The notes: generated by a model not told the origin, from the letters alone. A stretch of DNA of 16,444 nucleotides from an uncultured Caryophanales bacterium (GCA_937895315.1 CALAWM010000088.1:1-16444); one strand, 5' to 3'. Positions 1 to 8,165 are shown, counted from the first letter of the stretch. Numbers and translations: made by a program.

Positions 1-2
1 AA

Positions 3-356
3 CTTGTCGGTTTTGGATTATCAATTCCCTCCCCGGTTTTTGCCCTTAAAAAGATTAAGGGACGGCTTTTCCCCTTTGGCTTTATTTTATTTTTACGTGC
101 CCTTAAAAAATCAAAACAACTTGATTTACTTTTAGTAGCCGTTGAACCCGAATTGCGGAATAGCGGTATCGTAAACATCATCATGCATGAATCAATCAAA
201 AGTGCGGTCGATGATGGGGTGGAATATGCCGAAACCGGTCCGCAACTTGAAGACAATAAACCGGTCCAAGACTTATGGAAGAAATTTAATTATTTCAATC
301 ATAAAAGACGCGTTTGTTACGTTAAGACCATAAACGAGGCTGAGCATGACGCGTAA
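3..356 (+). CDS. GNAT-like acyl-CoA N-acyltransferase, C-terminal part (5' end outside window)
   Basis: The frame is open from position 3 to a TAA at 354-356, so this is the last 117 codons of a gene that begins before the window. The first methionine codons lie well inside the open frame and are unlikely to be the true start. The visible protein has hydrophobic strands (LDLLLVAVEPELRNSGIVNIIM), then a helix, AETGPQLEDNKPVQDLWKKF, and an ending HKRRVCYVK. This order (strand, the 'elrnsGi' turn where acetyl-CoA binds in GNAT proteins, an E..x..D/N.x helix, and a final strand with a basic cluster) matches large uncharacterised GNAT-like proteins of Bacteroidota and Bacillota, but the substrate is unknown. 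It overlaps the next gene by 11 bases, which suggests translational coupling with the acyltransferase. The family assignment rests on the pattern of the C-terminal half only. Confidence 0.6.
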   Translation, partial: LVGFGLSIPSPVFALKKIKGRLFPFGFILFLRALKKSKQLDLLLVAVEPELRNSGIVNIIMHESIKSAVDDGVEYAETGPQLEDNKPVQDLWKKFNYFNHKRRVCYVKTINEAEHDA

Positions 357-1596
357 ACAAAAGAATAAAATCGTGAAACGTCGTCACCAACGTTATGTGG
401 TACTCGCTAATAACTTAGTGGCACCGATATTGACCAAAAAAGTCGGCTACCTCGCAAAGCGTATTGACCTTAAACAATATGAACCTTATCTTGTGGTCAG
501 TAACCACGTTACGGCTTTTGATCCAATTTTAATTACCCATACTTTTAACCGTCAGGTATATTACATCTCTACCGAAATTATTTTCTCAAAAGGACTTATT
601 TCGCGAATCCTTGAACATACCTTCGCCCCAATCCCTAAAGCCAAAAGTCAAACTGATGTAGCTAGTGTGAAAAATATCATTCAAGTTGTAAAAGAAGGCG
701 GAAATGTCGGGATATTTGTCGAAGGAAACTCTACAATGACTGGGGCAATTAGTAATGTCCCCACCGCAATTGGTAAATTGGTATTACTTTTAAAGATTCC
801 GTTAGTTATTTTTAACTTTGAAGGAGGTTATTTATCTAACCCACGATGGAGTATAAGTAAAAGAAAGCGCAATATGACAGGTTATGTCCGGAAAGTAGTT
901 ACATATGATGAATACAAAGACATGACTCCAGAAGAAATAAATGAGCTTATTATCGACGGAATTAATGTTAATGCATATAAAGAAACGACGAAACGTGAAT
1001 TCCCTGGAAGTAAAAACGCCGAAGGATTAAATCGACTATTATTTACATGCCCTAAATGTCATGGGGTGAATACCGTATCCACGAAAGGGAATATGTATAC
1101 ATGTGAATCTTGTGGCTTTAATATGGAATATGATAAACACGGTTATTTGCACAGTTTAGACTTTGAAACTCCGCAAAACACGATTATTTTAGATAAAAAC
1201 AATAAAATTAACTATCAAGAATACTTAATTAATCATCCTGAATTTACTTTGTCGGTCGAAGGGATTATTCATCAAATATTCCGTCGTAATAGAAGACTAT
1301 TTGGCCAGGCTAAGTTCACTCTAAATAATGAAGGATTAGGTATCAAATATCGCCACCGAAAAGCAAAAGACGTGTTTATTCCTTTTAATGAACTAGATAC
1401 ATTTGCGATGCAGCAAAAAGACCATCTCGTAATTTATTTAAAGGATGGAACAACTTATATGTTGTCAATTGATCAATGGGATAAGGTCAGTGCTTATCAA
1501 TATGTTGTGACCTTTCAAGTGTTACAAAATGTCAAACAATATCAAGAAAATCATGAAGATTTCGTGAAACTTTTACCATCACAGATGGGGCTATAA
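346..1596 (+). CDS. plsC: 1-acyl-sn-glycerol-3-phosphate acyltransferase (PlsC/LPLAT family) with C-terminal zinc ribbon
   Basis: This protein of 416 residues probably transfers an acyl chain to lysophosphatidic acid, or a related lysolipid, at the inner face of the membrane. The LPLAT block I motif NHxxxxD is at residues 53-59 (NHVTAFD), with His54 and Asp59 as the catalytic pair. The block III motif is at 126-129 (EGNS, in FVEGNSTMTG) and binds the glycerol-phosphate. A hydrophobic block IV-like segment (KIPLVIFNFEGGY) follows at about 150-162. After the catalytic domain, Cys235/Cys238 and Cys253/Cys256 form a CxxC...CxxC zinc ribbon, then a long tail of about 150 residues of unknown role. 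Simple PlsC proteins have about 200-250 residues, so the second half is an accessory extension. The ATG sits inside the end of the upstream gene. The general family is secure; the exact acyl acceptor is inferred. Confidence 0.85.
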   Translation: MTRKQKNKIVKRRHQRYVVLANNLVAPILTKKVGYLAKRIDLKQYEPYLVVSNHVTAFDPILITHTFNRQVYYISTEIIFSKGLISRILEHTFAPIPKAKSQTDVASVKNIIQVVKEGGNVGIFVEGNSTMTGAISNVPTAIGKLVLLLKIPLVIFNFEGGYLSNPRWSISKRKRNMTGYVRKVVTYDEYKDMTPEEINELIIDGINVNAYKETTKREFPGSKNAEGLNRLLFTCPKCHGVNTVSTKGNMYTCESCGFNMEYDKHGYLHSLDFETPQNTIILDKNNKINYQEYLINHPEFTLSVEGIIHQIFRRNRRLFGQAKFTLNNEGLGIKYRHRKAKDVFIPFNELDTFAMQQKDHLVIYLKDGTTYMLSIDQWDKVSAYQYVVTFQVLQNVKQYQENHEDFVKLLPSQMGL

Positions 1597-1621
1597 AATA
1601 ATAAATTTAAGGAGGTAATCT

Positions 1622-3100
1622 ATGGGACTATTATTCTTTGCAGACACATTTGACTTCACGTATTTCTGGGCAGCCATCTTTCAAATTGGGGTTGTCGGTG
1701 CCCTCATTCTTTTAGGAAATATTATAAGACGGAAAACGCCATTTTTAAGGAATTACTTAGTGCCTACCGGGCTCATTGCCGGCTTTATTGGGTTAGGCGC
1801 AAAATACTTATTTAATGGTATCGGCTTAGAAATTGCAGGTACCCCAATTATCAATGAAGAATACATGCATTACCTTACCTATCACAGTTTAGCGATTGGG
1901 TTTATTGCTCTTGGTTTAATTACTGCTGCGAAAAAACAAGTAAAAGATGGACGGGCTTTAAAATCCGGTATTTTAATTGTTGGTGGTTATTTAATTCAAG
2001 GGATTGTCGGAGTTGCTTTAAGTTTATTAGTAGGCTTAATTTTTGCCGGATCTGCTATTGCGGTCGCACCTTATGCCGGTATTTTATTACCACTCGGCTT
2101 TGGTCAAGGTCCAGGTCAAGCGGGTAACATTGGTGGGGTCTATGAAACGATTGATGGTGCCAACGCTTTAGTAGGAGGTCGTGACTTTGGTTTAAGTGTC
2201 GCGGCAATGGGCTTTATTGTGTCCGCCATTGTCGGAACAATTATTTTAAACGTTGTTGCTCGTAAAGGATTAGTAACAAGAACTCATTCAAATACGGTCG
2301 AAACTTTTGGCGATTTAGAAAAAAGTGCGCATTTACATGATCACCCTGAAGAAATCCCAGTTGTTGAATCGGTTGATAAATTTACAATTCAAGTATCTTT
2401 TGTCTTAGCAACATATCTTATTACCTTTGCGGTTATTTCCCTTGTTAGTTTCTTAATTGTTGATCTTGCAGGTATTCAAGCCGTCTTAGGTATTATCTGG
2501 GGCTTTAACTTCCTGTTCGCTATTTTAGTGACGATGCTTATCAAAGTAATACTTAACTTACTACGTAAATGGGGAGTAATGAAACGCCGTTATATTAATA
2601 ACTATATGCAAAACCGGATTGCAGGATTTGCTTTTGACTTTATGATTACGACCGGGATTATATCGATTAACTTTGGTAAATTAAGTGATCCAAGTTTTTG
2701 GGTTTTATTAGCACTTATGACGATATTTGGTGGCGCAGCAACATTCTTTTATATTTATTTTATTGCTAAAAAATACTTCCCTGCAACAAGATGGTATACG
2801 TTCTTTGGTTTCTTTGGAATGCTTACTGGTACTGCGAGTGAAGGGGTTGCTTTACTTCGTGAAATTGACCCTAATTTCCAAACTGGGGTGGCGGAAGATT
2901 TAGTTAACGGGAGCGGGATGGCAGCCATCTTTGGCGCGCCTATGCTTATTATTACGACCTTTATCTATCAAGGAACTATGTGGTTTTGGATTTCCGTAGG
3001 TTTATTGGTCGTCCTATTTGTCGCCATGTTACTCTTTATTCACTTATTCACAATGGCTAAAAATAAGAAACTAGCCAAGGAAGAAGTCGTAAGCGAATAA
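1622..3100 (+). CDS. gltS: Sodium/glutamate symporter, GltS (ESS) family
   Basis: A strongly hydrophobic protein of 492 residues with about ten or more membrane segments, probably a Na+-driven importer of glutamate or a similar anion. It shows the inverted-repeat plan of the ESS family: a first glycine-rich re-entrant segment at about 161-172 (GQGPGQAGNIGG, where E. coli GltS has a GGHGTGAAW-type loop), and a second at about 403-408 (GTASEG) followed by NGSGMAAIFGAPM. The two halves are joined by a soluble, acidic linker at about 225-255 (HLHDHPEEIPVVE). At 492 residues it is about 90 longer than E. coli GltS, so the substrate should be treated as likely rather than proven. The start has an excellent Shine-Dalgarno site (AAGGAGG at 1610-1616). 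It lies 25 bases after the acyltransferase with no terminator between, so the two are probably co-transcribed. Confidence 0.75.
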   Translation: MGLLFFADTFDFTYFWAAIFQIGVVGALILLGNIIRRKTPFLRNYLVPTGLIAGFIGLGAKYLFNGIGLEIAGTPIINEEYMHYLTYHSLAIGFIALGLITAAKKQVKDGRALKSGILIVGGYLIQGIVGVALSLLVGLIFAGSAIAVAPYAGILLPLGFGQGPGQAGNIGGVYETIDGANALVGGRDFGLSVAAMGFIVSAIVGTIILNVVARKGLVTRTHSNTVETFGDLEKSAHLHDHPEEIPVVESVDKFTIQVSFVLATYLITFAVISLVSFLIVDLAGIQAVLGIIWGFNFLFAILVTMLIKVILNLLRKWGVMKRRYINNYMQNRIAGFAFDFMITTGIISINFGKLSDPSFWVLLALMTIFGGAATFFYIYFIAKKYFPATRWYTFFGFFGMLTGTASEGVALLREIDPNFQTGVAEDLVNGSGMAAIFGAPMLIITTFIYQGTMWFWISVGLLVVLFVAMLLFIHLFTMAKNKKLAKEEVVSE

Positions 3101-3123
3101 TTCATAAATTTCATTAAATAATG

Positions 3124-3154
3124 AAGGGCATTAAAAATATGCCCTTTTCTTTTT
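3124..3154 (+). terminator. Intrinsic terminator after gltS
   Basis: AAGGGCAT (3124-3131) pairs perfectly with ATGCCCTT (3139-3146) around a 7-base A/T loop, and the RNA would end in a U-rich run to 3154. It lies 24 bases after the gltS stop and closes the GNAT-plsC-gltS transcript. Its T-run touches the -35 element of the next promoter. Confidence 0.85.
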
Positions 3155-3180
3155 GGAAAATATATAAAATATAGTAAAAT
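3153..3180 (+). promoter_or_regulatory. Probable sigma-A promoter for the riboswitch-ATPase transcript
   Basis: TTGGAA (3153-3158), a 16-base spacer and TAAAAT (3175-3180) form a reasonable housekeeping promoter. Transcription from it would begin at about 3187, just before the first paired base of the riboswitch (3192), which supports the assignment. Confidence 0.55.
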
Positions 3181-3191
3181 AATCTAGAATC

Positions 3192-3274
3192 CTAAAGGGG
3201 AGTAGTAAAACTTATCGCCAACATCACGGACAATCCTGGTTGATAAGCCCAAACTATGGGAACGAGACCTTTAG
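3192..3274 (+). promoter_or_regulatory. yybP-ykoY (Mn2+-sensing) riboswitch aptamer
   Basis: The P1 stem is perfect: CTAAAGG (3192-3198) with CCTTTAG (3268-3274). Directly inside it are the two hallmarks of the family, GGGGAGTAG on the 5' side (3197-3205) and AACGAGACCTTT on the 3' side (3261-3272), whose loops dock to form the metal site. Between them CTTATC (3211-3216) pairs with GATAAG (3242-3247), with a further short arm inside, and CCC (3248-3250) with GGG (3258-3260) forms the arm next to the 3' core. It lies immediately upstream of a P-type cation ATPase, a known context for this class: the Lactococcus lactis example sits before a P-type ATPase. Known members bind Mn2+ and turn the gene on. 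The class call is confident; ligand specificity is taken from the family. Confidence 0.87.
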
Positions 3275-3306
3275 TGAGTAAGACGTTTACGTTTCACTAA
3301 AGGAGG
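3268..3306 (+). promoter_or_regulatory. Riboswitch expression platform: hairpin that sequesters the ATPase ribosome-binding site
   Basis: CCTTTAGTGA (3268-3277) is the exact reverse complement of TCACTAAAGG (3294-3303), which runs into the Shine-Dalgarno sequence AAAGGAGG (3299-3306). The first seven bases of this arm are also the 3' strand of aptamer P1. The two pairings are therefore exclusive. With metal bound, P1 forms and the ribosome site is free; without metal, the ten-base-pair hairpin hides it. There is no T-run after the hairpin, so control should be at translation initiation rather than by termination. Confidence 0.8.
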
Positions 3307-3312
3307 AAAATT

Positions 3313-5988
3313 ATGGAACAAAAAACTATTTTAGAAGTCTTATCGACCCTCGAAGTAGATAAAGACCTGGGGCTAAGTACTGAAGAAGTTACAAAGCGCC
3401 AAGCAGTTCACGGGTATAATGAATTACCCAAAGCCAAGAAAAAGACGATTTTTTCGGCTTTTTTAAGTCAAATGAACAATGCAATGATCTACATTCTTTT
3501 AATTGCCGCGGTAATTTCTTTTATCATGGCGATTATTGAAAAAGAAGGTGGATTCTTCGAACCAATTCTTATTCTCACGATTGTCTTTATTAATGGCATT
3601 ATCGGTACAATTCAAGAATTGAAAGCGGATAAAGCGCTGGAAGCCTTAGAAAAACTAAGTGCACCGACTACAGTTGTCCGCCGTAATGGGGAATTACATG
3701 AAATTAAGGCAAGTGATCTCGTCCCCGGCGACATTGTTATCTTAGAAGAAGGACGGACTATTCCGGCAGACCTTCGGCTTATTAAAAGTATTAACTTAAA
3801 AGTAAGCGAAGCAAGTCTTACCGGGGAAAGTGTCCCGGTCGAAAAAGATGCAAACTTAGTCTATGACAAAGGGATGCCAATTGGTGACCGCAAAAATATT
3901 GTTTATATGTCTACCCCAGTCGTTTATGGTCGGGGTGAAGGGGTTGTTATCGGTACTGGTTTAAAAACCGAAATCGGGCAAATTGCCAAGATGCTTTCTA
4001 GTACAAAACAAGAAGAAACACCGCTCCAAAAAAGACTTGCGGACCTATCTAAATTATTAGGTATTATTACCTTAATCTTAGTCGCCTTATTATTTATTAT
4101 TGCCTTAGTTAAAGACGCCAGTTTAGAAAATGTTAAGAACATGTTCCTCTTATCAATTTCGCTGGCTGTTGCCGCGGTTCCGGAAGGTTTACCAGCGGTT
4201 GTTACCATTACTTTAGCGCTTGGGGTCCAACGGATGGTTAAAGTAAATACCATCACTAGAAGACTTCCAAGTGTCGAAACACTTGGGGCCGTTAGTGTTA
4301 TTTGTAGCGATAAAACTGGGACCTTAACGCAAAATGTTATGACCGTTGTCAGTGGTTATTTAAATGAAAAACAATACGAAAATGTAGACTTTACTGCGCA
4401 AAACGTCGCTATTTTAGCCGATGGCTTATCACTTTGTAGTGACGCCAGTGTTGATCATGGGGTTTATGGTGACCCAACCGAAATTGCTTTAGTAAATTTT
4501 GCTAATGTGATTGATCACCATAAAGATGCCCTTGAAGAAAAGACACCACGGGTTAAAGAATTACCATTTGATAGCGTGCGGAAAATGATGTCCACCCTTC
4601 ATAAAGTTGAAGAAGGATATGTCCAATACACTAAAGGGGCAATGGACAATATCTTAAAGTATGCAACCCATATTGAAATCAATGGCAAAGTGCGCGAAAT
4701 TACCGCGAAAGACACTGAAAATATTAACGAAGTAGCGGCGAACATGGCCCATCGTGCCTTACGTGTCCTTGCGCTTGCTAAAAAACATGTTACTGAACTC
4801 GCCATTAAAGAAAGTGATTTAATCTTTGTTGGTTTAGTTGGGATGGTCGACCCACCACGTCCTGAAGCAATTCCGGCCGTTAGCAATTTAAAAGAAGCCG
4901 GTATTACTACGATTATGATTACAGGTGACCATGCCGATACTGCATATGCAATTGCTGGCGAATTATGTATTACCGATAGTCAAGAAAACGTCATGACCGG
5001 CGCGGAACTTGATACATTAAATGATGACGAAATTCGTGAAGCCTTAAAGACAAAACGTGTTTTTGCTAGGGTTTCACCCGAAAATAAAGTGCAAATTGTC
5101 AATGCTTTACAAGCAAATGGCGAAATTGTCGCGATGACTGGGGACGGCGTTAATGATGCGCCAAGTTTAAAAACGGCCGATATTGGTATTGCCATGGGTA
5201 TCACCGGGACCGACGTTGCTAAAGGTGCGGCGGATATGGTCTTAACCGATGATAACTTTGCAAGTATTGAAAAAGCCGTAAGAGAAGGTCGCGGCATTTA
5301 TGCGAATATTCAAAAAACGGTATGGTTCTTACTCTCTAGTAACTTTGGTGAAGTAATTACCATGCTTGCTGCCGTCTTAATTGGTTATCCATTCCCACTT
5401 TCCGCTTTACATATCTTATGGGTTAACTTAATTACCGATGGTATTCCAGCCTTAGCCTTAGGAGCAGATGCCAAAGATCCCGATATTATGAAAGAAAAAC
5501 CACGGGCGAAGAAAGAATCACTCTTTGCGAAAGGTGGATATGCGATTACGATATTCTATGGAACGGTAATTGCCCTCATTACGACGCTTGCCTTCTTATA
5601 CATTCCAGTTGTTGAATATGGCGCAAGAAGTATTGCCGATATTAATAATGTGTTCCTTGATGAAACACTTAAAATTAGAGCAATGACTTACTCATTTACA
5701 ACCTTAGGAGTTAGCCAACTCTTCCATATGTTTGGGATGTCAAATATTAATAAAACATTCTTTAGGCAATTTAGTAAACAAAAATGGTTCTTATGGGTGG
5801 CCTTCCTTATCGGTTTTGTCCTGCAAGTTGGGGTTACCGAAATTCCGTTACTTACTAAAGCCTTTGGCACAAGTGAATTACATTTCAATGAATGGTTCTT
5901 CCTTGCCCTCTTAAGTACAACGCCACTTGTCTTACACGAAATTAGAGTATTAATCCTTTTTATTCGGAAGAAAATTAAAAAAGCCTAA
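3313..5988 (+). CDS. P-type (type IIA-like) Ca2+/Mn2+-transporting ATPase
   Basis: A complete cation pump of 891 residues that uses ATP to move Ca2+ or Mn2+ across the membrane. In order: N-terminal cytosolic segment; M1-M2; actuator domain with TGES at 170-173; M4 with PEGLP at 290-294 (Glu291 is the classical site II ligand); phosphorylation site DKTGT with Asp333; nucleotide domain with KGAMD; TGDH at 537-540; hinge TGDGVNDAP at 609-617; then M5-M10. M5 has Asn677 and Glu680, and M6 has NLITD at 705-709, matching the SERCA ligands Asn768, Glu771, Asn796, Thr799 and Asp800. The M8 ligand Glu908 of SERCA appears to be Gln802 here (my own by-eye alignment), so site I may be altered. The start follows AAAGGAGG, which the riboswitch controls. 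That control suggests Mn2+ export or Mn2+/Ca2+ homeostasis; the ion cannot be fixed from sequence alone. Confidence 0.9.
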   Translation: MEQKTILEVLSTLEVDKDLGLSTEEVTKRQAVHGYNELPKAKKKTIFSAFLSQMNNAMIYILLIAAVISFIMAIIEKEGGFFEPILILTIVFINGIIGTIQELKADKALEALEKLSAPTTVVRRNGELHEIKASDLVPGDIVILEEGRTIPADLRLIKSINLKVSEASLTGESVPVEKDANLVYDKGMPIGDRKNIVYMSTPVVYGRGEGVVIGTGLKTEIGQIAKMLSSTKQEETPLQKRLADLSKLLGIITLILVALLFIIALVKDASLENVKNMFLLSISLAVAAVPEGLPAVVTITLALGVQRMVKVNTITRRLPSVETLGAVSVICSDKTGTLTQNVMTVVSGYLNEKQYENVDFTAQNVAILADGLSLCSDASVDHGVYGDPTEIALVNFANVIDHHKDALEEKTPRVKELPFDSVRKMMSTLHKVEEGYVQYTKGAMDNILKYATHIEINGKVREITAKDTENINEVAANMAHRALRVLALAKKHVTELAIKESDLIFVGLVGMVDPPRPEAIPAVSNLKEAGITTIMITGDHADTAYAIAGELCITDSQENVMTGAELDTLNDDEIREALKTKRVFARVSPENKVQIVNALQANGEIVAMTGDGVNDAPSLKTADIGIAMGITGTDVAKGAADMVLTDDNFASIEKAVREGRGIYANIQKTVWFLLSSNFGEVITMLAAVLIGYPFPLSALHILWVNLITDGIPALALGADAKDPDIMKEKPRAKKESLFAKGGYAITIFYGTVIALITTLAFLYIPVVEYGARSIADINNVFLDETLKIRAMTYSFTTLGVSQLFHMFGMSNINKTFFRQFSKQKWFLWVAFLIGFVLQVGVTEIPLLTKAFGTSELHFNEWFFLALLSTTPLVLHEIRVLILFIRKKIKKA

Positions 5989-6005
5989 CGCTAAAAAGTG
6001 TTAAT

Positions 6006-6040
6006 AAAACGCCAAGAATTCAACTTGGCGTTTTTTATTT
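6006..6040 (+). terminator. Intrinsic terminator after the P-type ATPase
   Basis: AAAACGCCAAG (6006-6016) pairs perfectly with CTTGGCGTTTT (6024-6034) around a 7-base loop, and the T-run continues to 6036 and beyond. It begins 18 bases after the ATPase stop and makes the riboswitch-ATPase unit a single-gene transcript. Confidence 0.92.
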
Positions 6041-6095
6041 ATATTGAACATGTTTTGTTCATTCTTATCAATTTACTATTAATAAAAGGCATTAA

Positions 6096-6104
6096 TGTTA
6101 TAAT
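6096..6104 (+). promoter_or_regulatory. Extended -10 promoter for the endonuclease gene
   Basis: TGTTATAAT contains a perfect TATAAT (6099-6104) preceded by the TGn extension. No good -35 hexamer is seen at 17 bases upstream (CTATTA at 6076-6081), as is common for extended -10 promoters. The start codon at 6126 has GAGG (6114-6117) eight bases before it. The leader would be only about 15 bases long. Confidence 0.6.
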
Positions 6105-6125
6105 GCACTTCACGAGGTTAGTACT

Positions 6126-7406
6126 ATGTCAAAATTTAAACACATCTTTTTAGGGGGATTACTCTCTCTAGTCGTTAGTCCACTTTTTGGATTAAGTAGC
6201 GCCCATAATTATGTGGCGACGAATGCTTGGAGCGGACCGCAAACGAGCACTGCTGGAACGTATTATGCGTCAGTTGGTAGTGAAACGGGCACAAGTCTTG
6301 TTTCAAAATTAAAAACAGTCACCAGTGGGGCGCAAGTAAGTTATGACTGGAGTCGTTATGAAGCCGCTGACGAAGCTGAAGGTGTAAGTAATAGCGTTTT
6401 ACAAATATATGCACGGACGAATATTTTAAAAACAAAGCATGTAAGTGGAAGCACCGGATGGAACCGGGAACATACATATCCGCAATCAAAGATTGGTTCT
6501 CCCGCGACGTCTGATAATCACCATATTTTTGCCGATGACAACAAAACAAATAGTATTCGCGGCAATAAACTCTTTGGAGAAGTGGCGATGAGCAGCAGCA
6601 ACCAAGTCGTCGATAGCACCGGACGTAAAACGGATAATTATACGACAAGTACGTATTTTATGCCTAATCCTGAAGCACGGGGCGAAGTCGCCCGGGCCAC
6701 AATGTATTTACATGTCCGTTACGGTTATAGCGTCACCGGAAACTTCCAAAGTGTGGCGTTAATGCTTAAATGGCACATAGAACACCCGGTCACTAACCGT
6801 GAAATCTATCGTAATAATATTGTTCATTCCTTACAAAAAAATCGTAATCCATTTATTGATCACGAAGAATATGCATGTCGGATTTGGGGATCCACCAATA
6901 GTCAAACTCAATCCTTATGTGCATCCCAACCCGTTGTTGACGTTACTGGCGTTGAAGTCACCCCTGATAACGCCACAATTGATTTAACAACCGCTACCAA
7001 GACTTTACAACTTAATGCGAATGTCTTACCAAGCAATGCCTCGACCAAAACGGTAAATTGGACGTCATCTAATCCCGATATTGCAACAGTTACTAATACT
7101 GGTTTTGTCACCGCAATAAGCGTTGGTGAAGTTACGATTACCGCGACAAGTACGGCTGATGGTACAAAAAAAGGTAGTGCGCTCATTAAAGTTATTGGCG
7201 CAGAAGAACCAGTATCTGAAGATCCGACAAGTGGAGAACCAGGTTCAGATATTCCAACTTCGGAAATTCCTACATCAGAAAATCCTGCTGATGGTAATCA
7301 AACACCCATTCAACCAGTCGTATTAATTAGTGTAATTGCCGGAGCCGTTTTAGTAGCAGGGGGTACAACTTTAATAATCTTTTTAGCAAAACGGAAACGT
7401 AAATAA
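6126..7406 (+). CDS. Secreted, membrane-anchored endonuclease I (EndA/NucM family) with Ig-like (BIG2) domain
   Basis: A nuclease of 426 residues that probably degrades DNA or RNA outside the cell. Residues 1-26 form a signal peptide (basic MSKFKH, hydrophobic core, small residues near 24-26). The endonuclease I domain covers about 55-255. It has the catalytic and metal-binding block GWNREHTYPQS (111-121, with His116), SDNHHIFADD (129-138) and N..RGN..F (142-150), all characteristic of the His-Me finger nucleases of this family. Cys251 and Cys265 could form a disulfide. A bacterial Ig-like group 2 domain follows at about 273-357 (VTGVEVTP...NWTSSNPDIATVT...VGEVTITATS). Then comes a Pro/Thr/Ser/Glu-rich linker with repeated PTSE (367-388), one transmembrane helix (about 398-420) and the basic tail KRKRK. 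There is no LPxTG motif, so it is held by the helix, not a sortase. Likely roles are nutrient scavenging or defence against free DNA. Confidence 0.88.
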   Translation: MSKFKHIFLGGLLSLVVSPLFGLSSAHNYVATNAWSGPQTSTAGTYYASVGSETGTSLVSKLKTVTSGAQVSYDWSRYEAADEAEGVSNSVLQIYARTNILKTKHVSGSTGWNREHTYPQSKIGSPATSDNHHIFADDNKTNSIRGNKLFGEVAMSSSNQVVDSTGRKTDNYTTSTYFMPNPEARGEVARATMYLHVRYGYSVTGNFQSVALMLKWHIEHPVTNREIYRNNIVHSLQKNRNPFIDHEEYACRIWGSTNSQTQSLCASQPVVDVTGVEVTPDNATIDLTTATKTLQLNANVLPSNASTKTVNWTSSNPDIATVTNTGFVTAISVGEVTITATSTADGTKKGSALIKVIGAEEPVSEDPTSGEPGSDIPTSEIPTSENPADGNQTPIQPVVLISVIAGAVLVAGGTTLIIFLAKRKRK

Positions 7407-8165
7407 TTATTTCCAATAATAATCAAAGAATTTAGTCGCAAATAAAGCATTTTGATCATAACGGGCTCCGGCAACAAAACGGTAGCCCGTTTCTCTTTGG
7501 TAGACAAGACTTGGATCAACAACTTTACCAATCTCGCTTTCATAGTTACCTAAGTATTTTGTGGCCCGCACGCCATTGAAGTAGGAGTCGCTTATTTTAT
7601 ATTCTTCACCGACTTTTTCGACAAATTCATTTTGGAAGACAAACATATCAGTAATAATTGGACTTAAATCACCGGAGGTAACATAATCATTCCCGTCAGG
7701 ATGAATGACTTGTAAGGCAGGGACAAACCCAGTGCCGTATCCCGATACTTTATTTAATTCATCACTTAGTCCATATACTTTTTTAATATTTGTCCATAAT
7801 TCGGTCTGTGGGCGAATATCTTTTGTTTCAATTAAGTAATATGGTAATTTTTGACTTATTTCGTTATTTTTAAAGTAATCGCGCATAAAGCGATGATTGA
7901 TGGCAGTACAGTCAGGACACATTTCGAGTGACCAATTAATGATAAACGGAGTAGTGCCTTTTAATAGGGTGTTTAGTTTATCTAAAGAAATATAAGTCAT
8001 AATCGGGCGAATAATATAAGTGTCTAACCATGCACTAAATTTTGCTTTTTGGGTAAATATTGATGTATCTTCATTATAGGCAACGCCATATTTATAAACC
8101 CCTTCATCAAAGATACCAACCACTGGTGTGTGCACTATTAATTGGTAACCCTTTAAGGTCATCAC
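7407..8165 (-). CDS. C-terminal part of a frame-broken lipoprotein: end of thioredoxin-like domain 1 plus thioredoxin-like domain 2
   Basis: This open frame of 252 codons is the downstream part of one gene whose upstream part is at 8107-8460. The nominal ATG at 8165 has no Shine-Dalgarno site. The residues just after it (YQLIVHTPVVGIFDEGVYKYGV, about 7-28) look like the cis-proline strand and following hairpin of a thioredoxin fold, whose active site lies in the other fragment. A second thioredoxin-like domain follows: TPFIINWSLEMCPDC with Cys83 and Cys86 as a CxxC active site, and FVPALQVIHPDG as its cis-proline segment. The tail (YRFVAGARYDQNALFATKFFDYYW) is of unknown use. Likely role: extracytoplasmic thiol-disulfide chemistry or a fold-only surface protein. 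I do not recognise a named family. It ends exactly at the stop of the convergent endonuclease gene. Confidence 0.65.
   Translation of the reverse strand: MMTLKGYQLIVHTPVVGIFDEGVYKYGVAYNEDTSIFTQKAKFSAWLDTYIIRPIMTYISLDKLNTLLKGTTPFIINWSLEMCPDCTAINHRFMRDYFKNNEISQKLPYYLIETKDIRPQTELWTNIKKVYGLSDELNKVSGYGTGFVPALQVIHPDGNDYVTSGDLSPIITDMFVFQNEFVEKVGEEYKISDSYFNGVRATKYLGNYESEIGKVVDPSLVYQRETGYRFVAGARYDQNALFATKFFDYYWK
7460..7499 (+). terminator. Possible terminator for the endonuclease gene, inside the convergent gene
   Basis: The two convergent genes have adjacent stop codons and no spacer. The only clear hairpin nearby is AACGGGCT (7460-7467) with AGCCCGTT (7484-7491), loop of 16 bases, followed by the broken T-run TCTCTTT. 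It lies 54 bases past the endonuclease stop and within the coding part of the opposite gene. Weak evidence; it may simply be coding sequence. Confidence 0.3.

Noticed and set aside
3924..5297. Several minus-strand frames of 95-110 codons inside the ATPase gene
   Set aside because: They are antisense shadows of a fully conserved P-type ATPase with intact motifs; no ribosome sites or separate promoters.
6319..7186. Minus-strand and alternate-frame reading frames within the endonuclease gene
   Set aside because: The endonuclease frame carries all family motifs from signal peptide to anchor; the others are chance openings.
7190..7406. Sortase (LPxTG) signal at the end of the endonuclease
   Set aside because: The Pro/Thr/Ser/Glu linker runs directly into the helix without an LPxTG-like pentapeptide.
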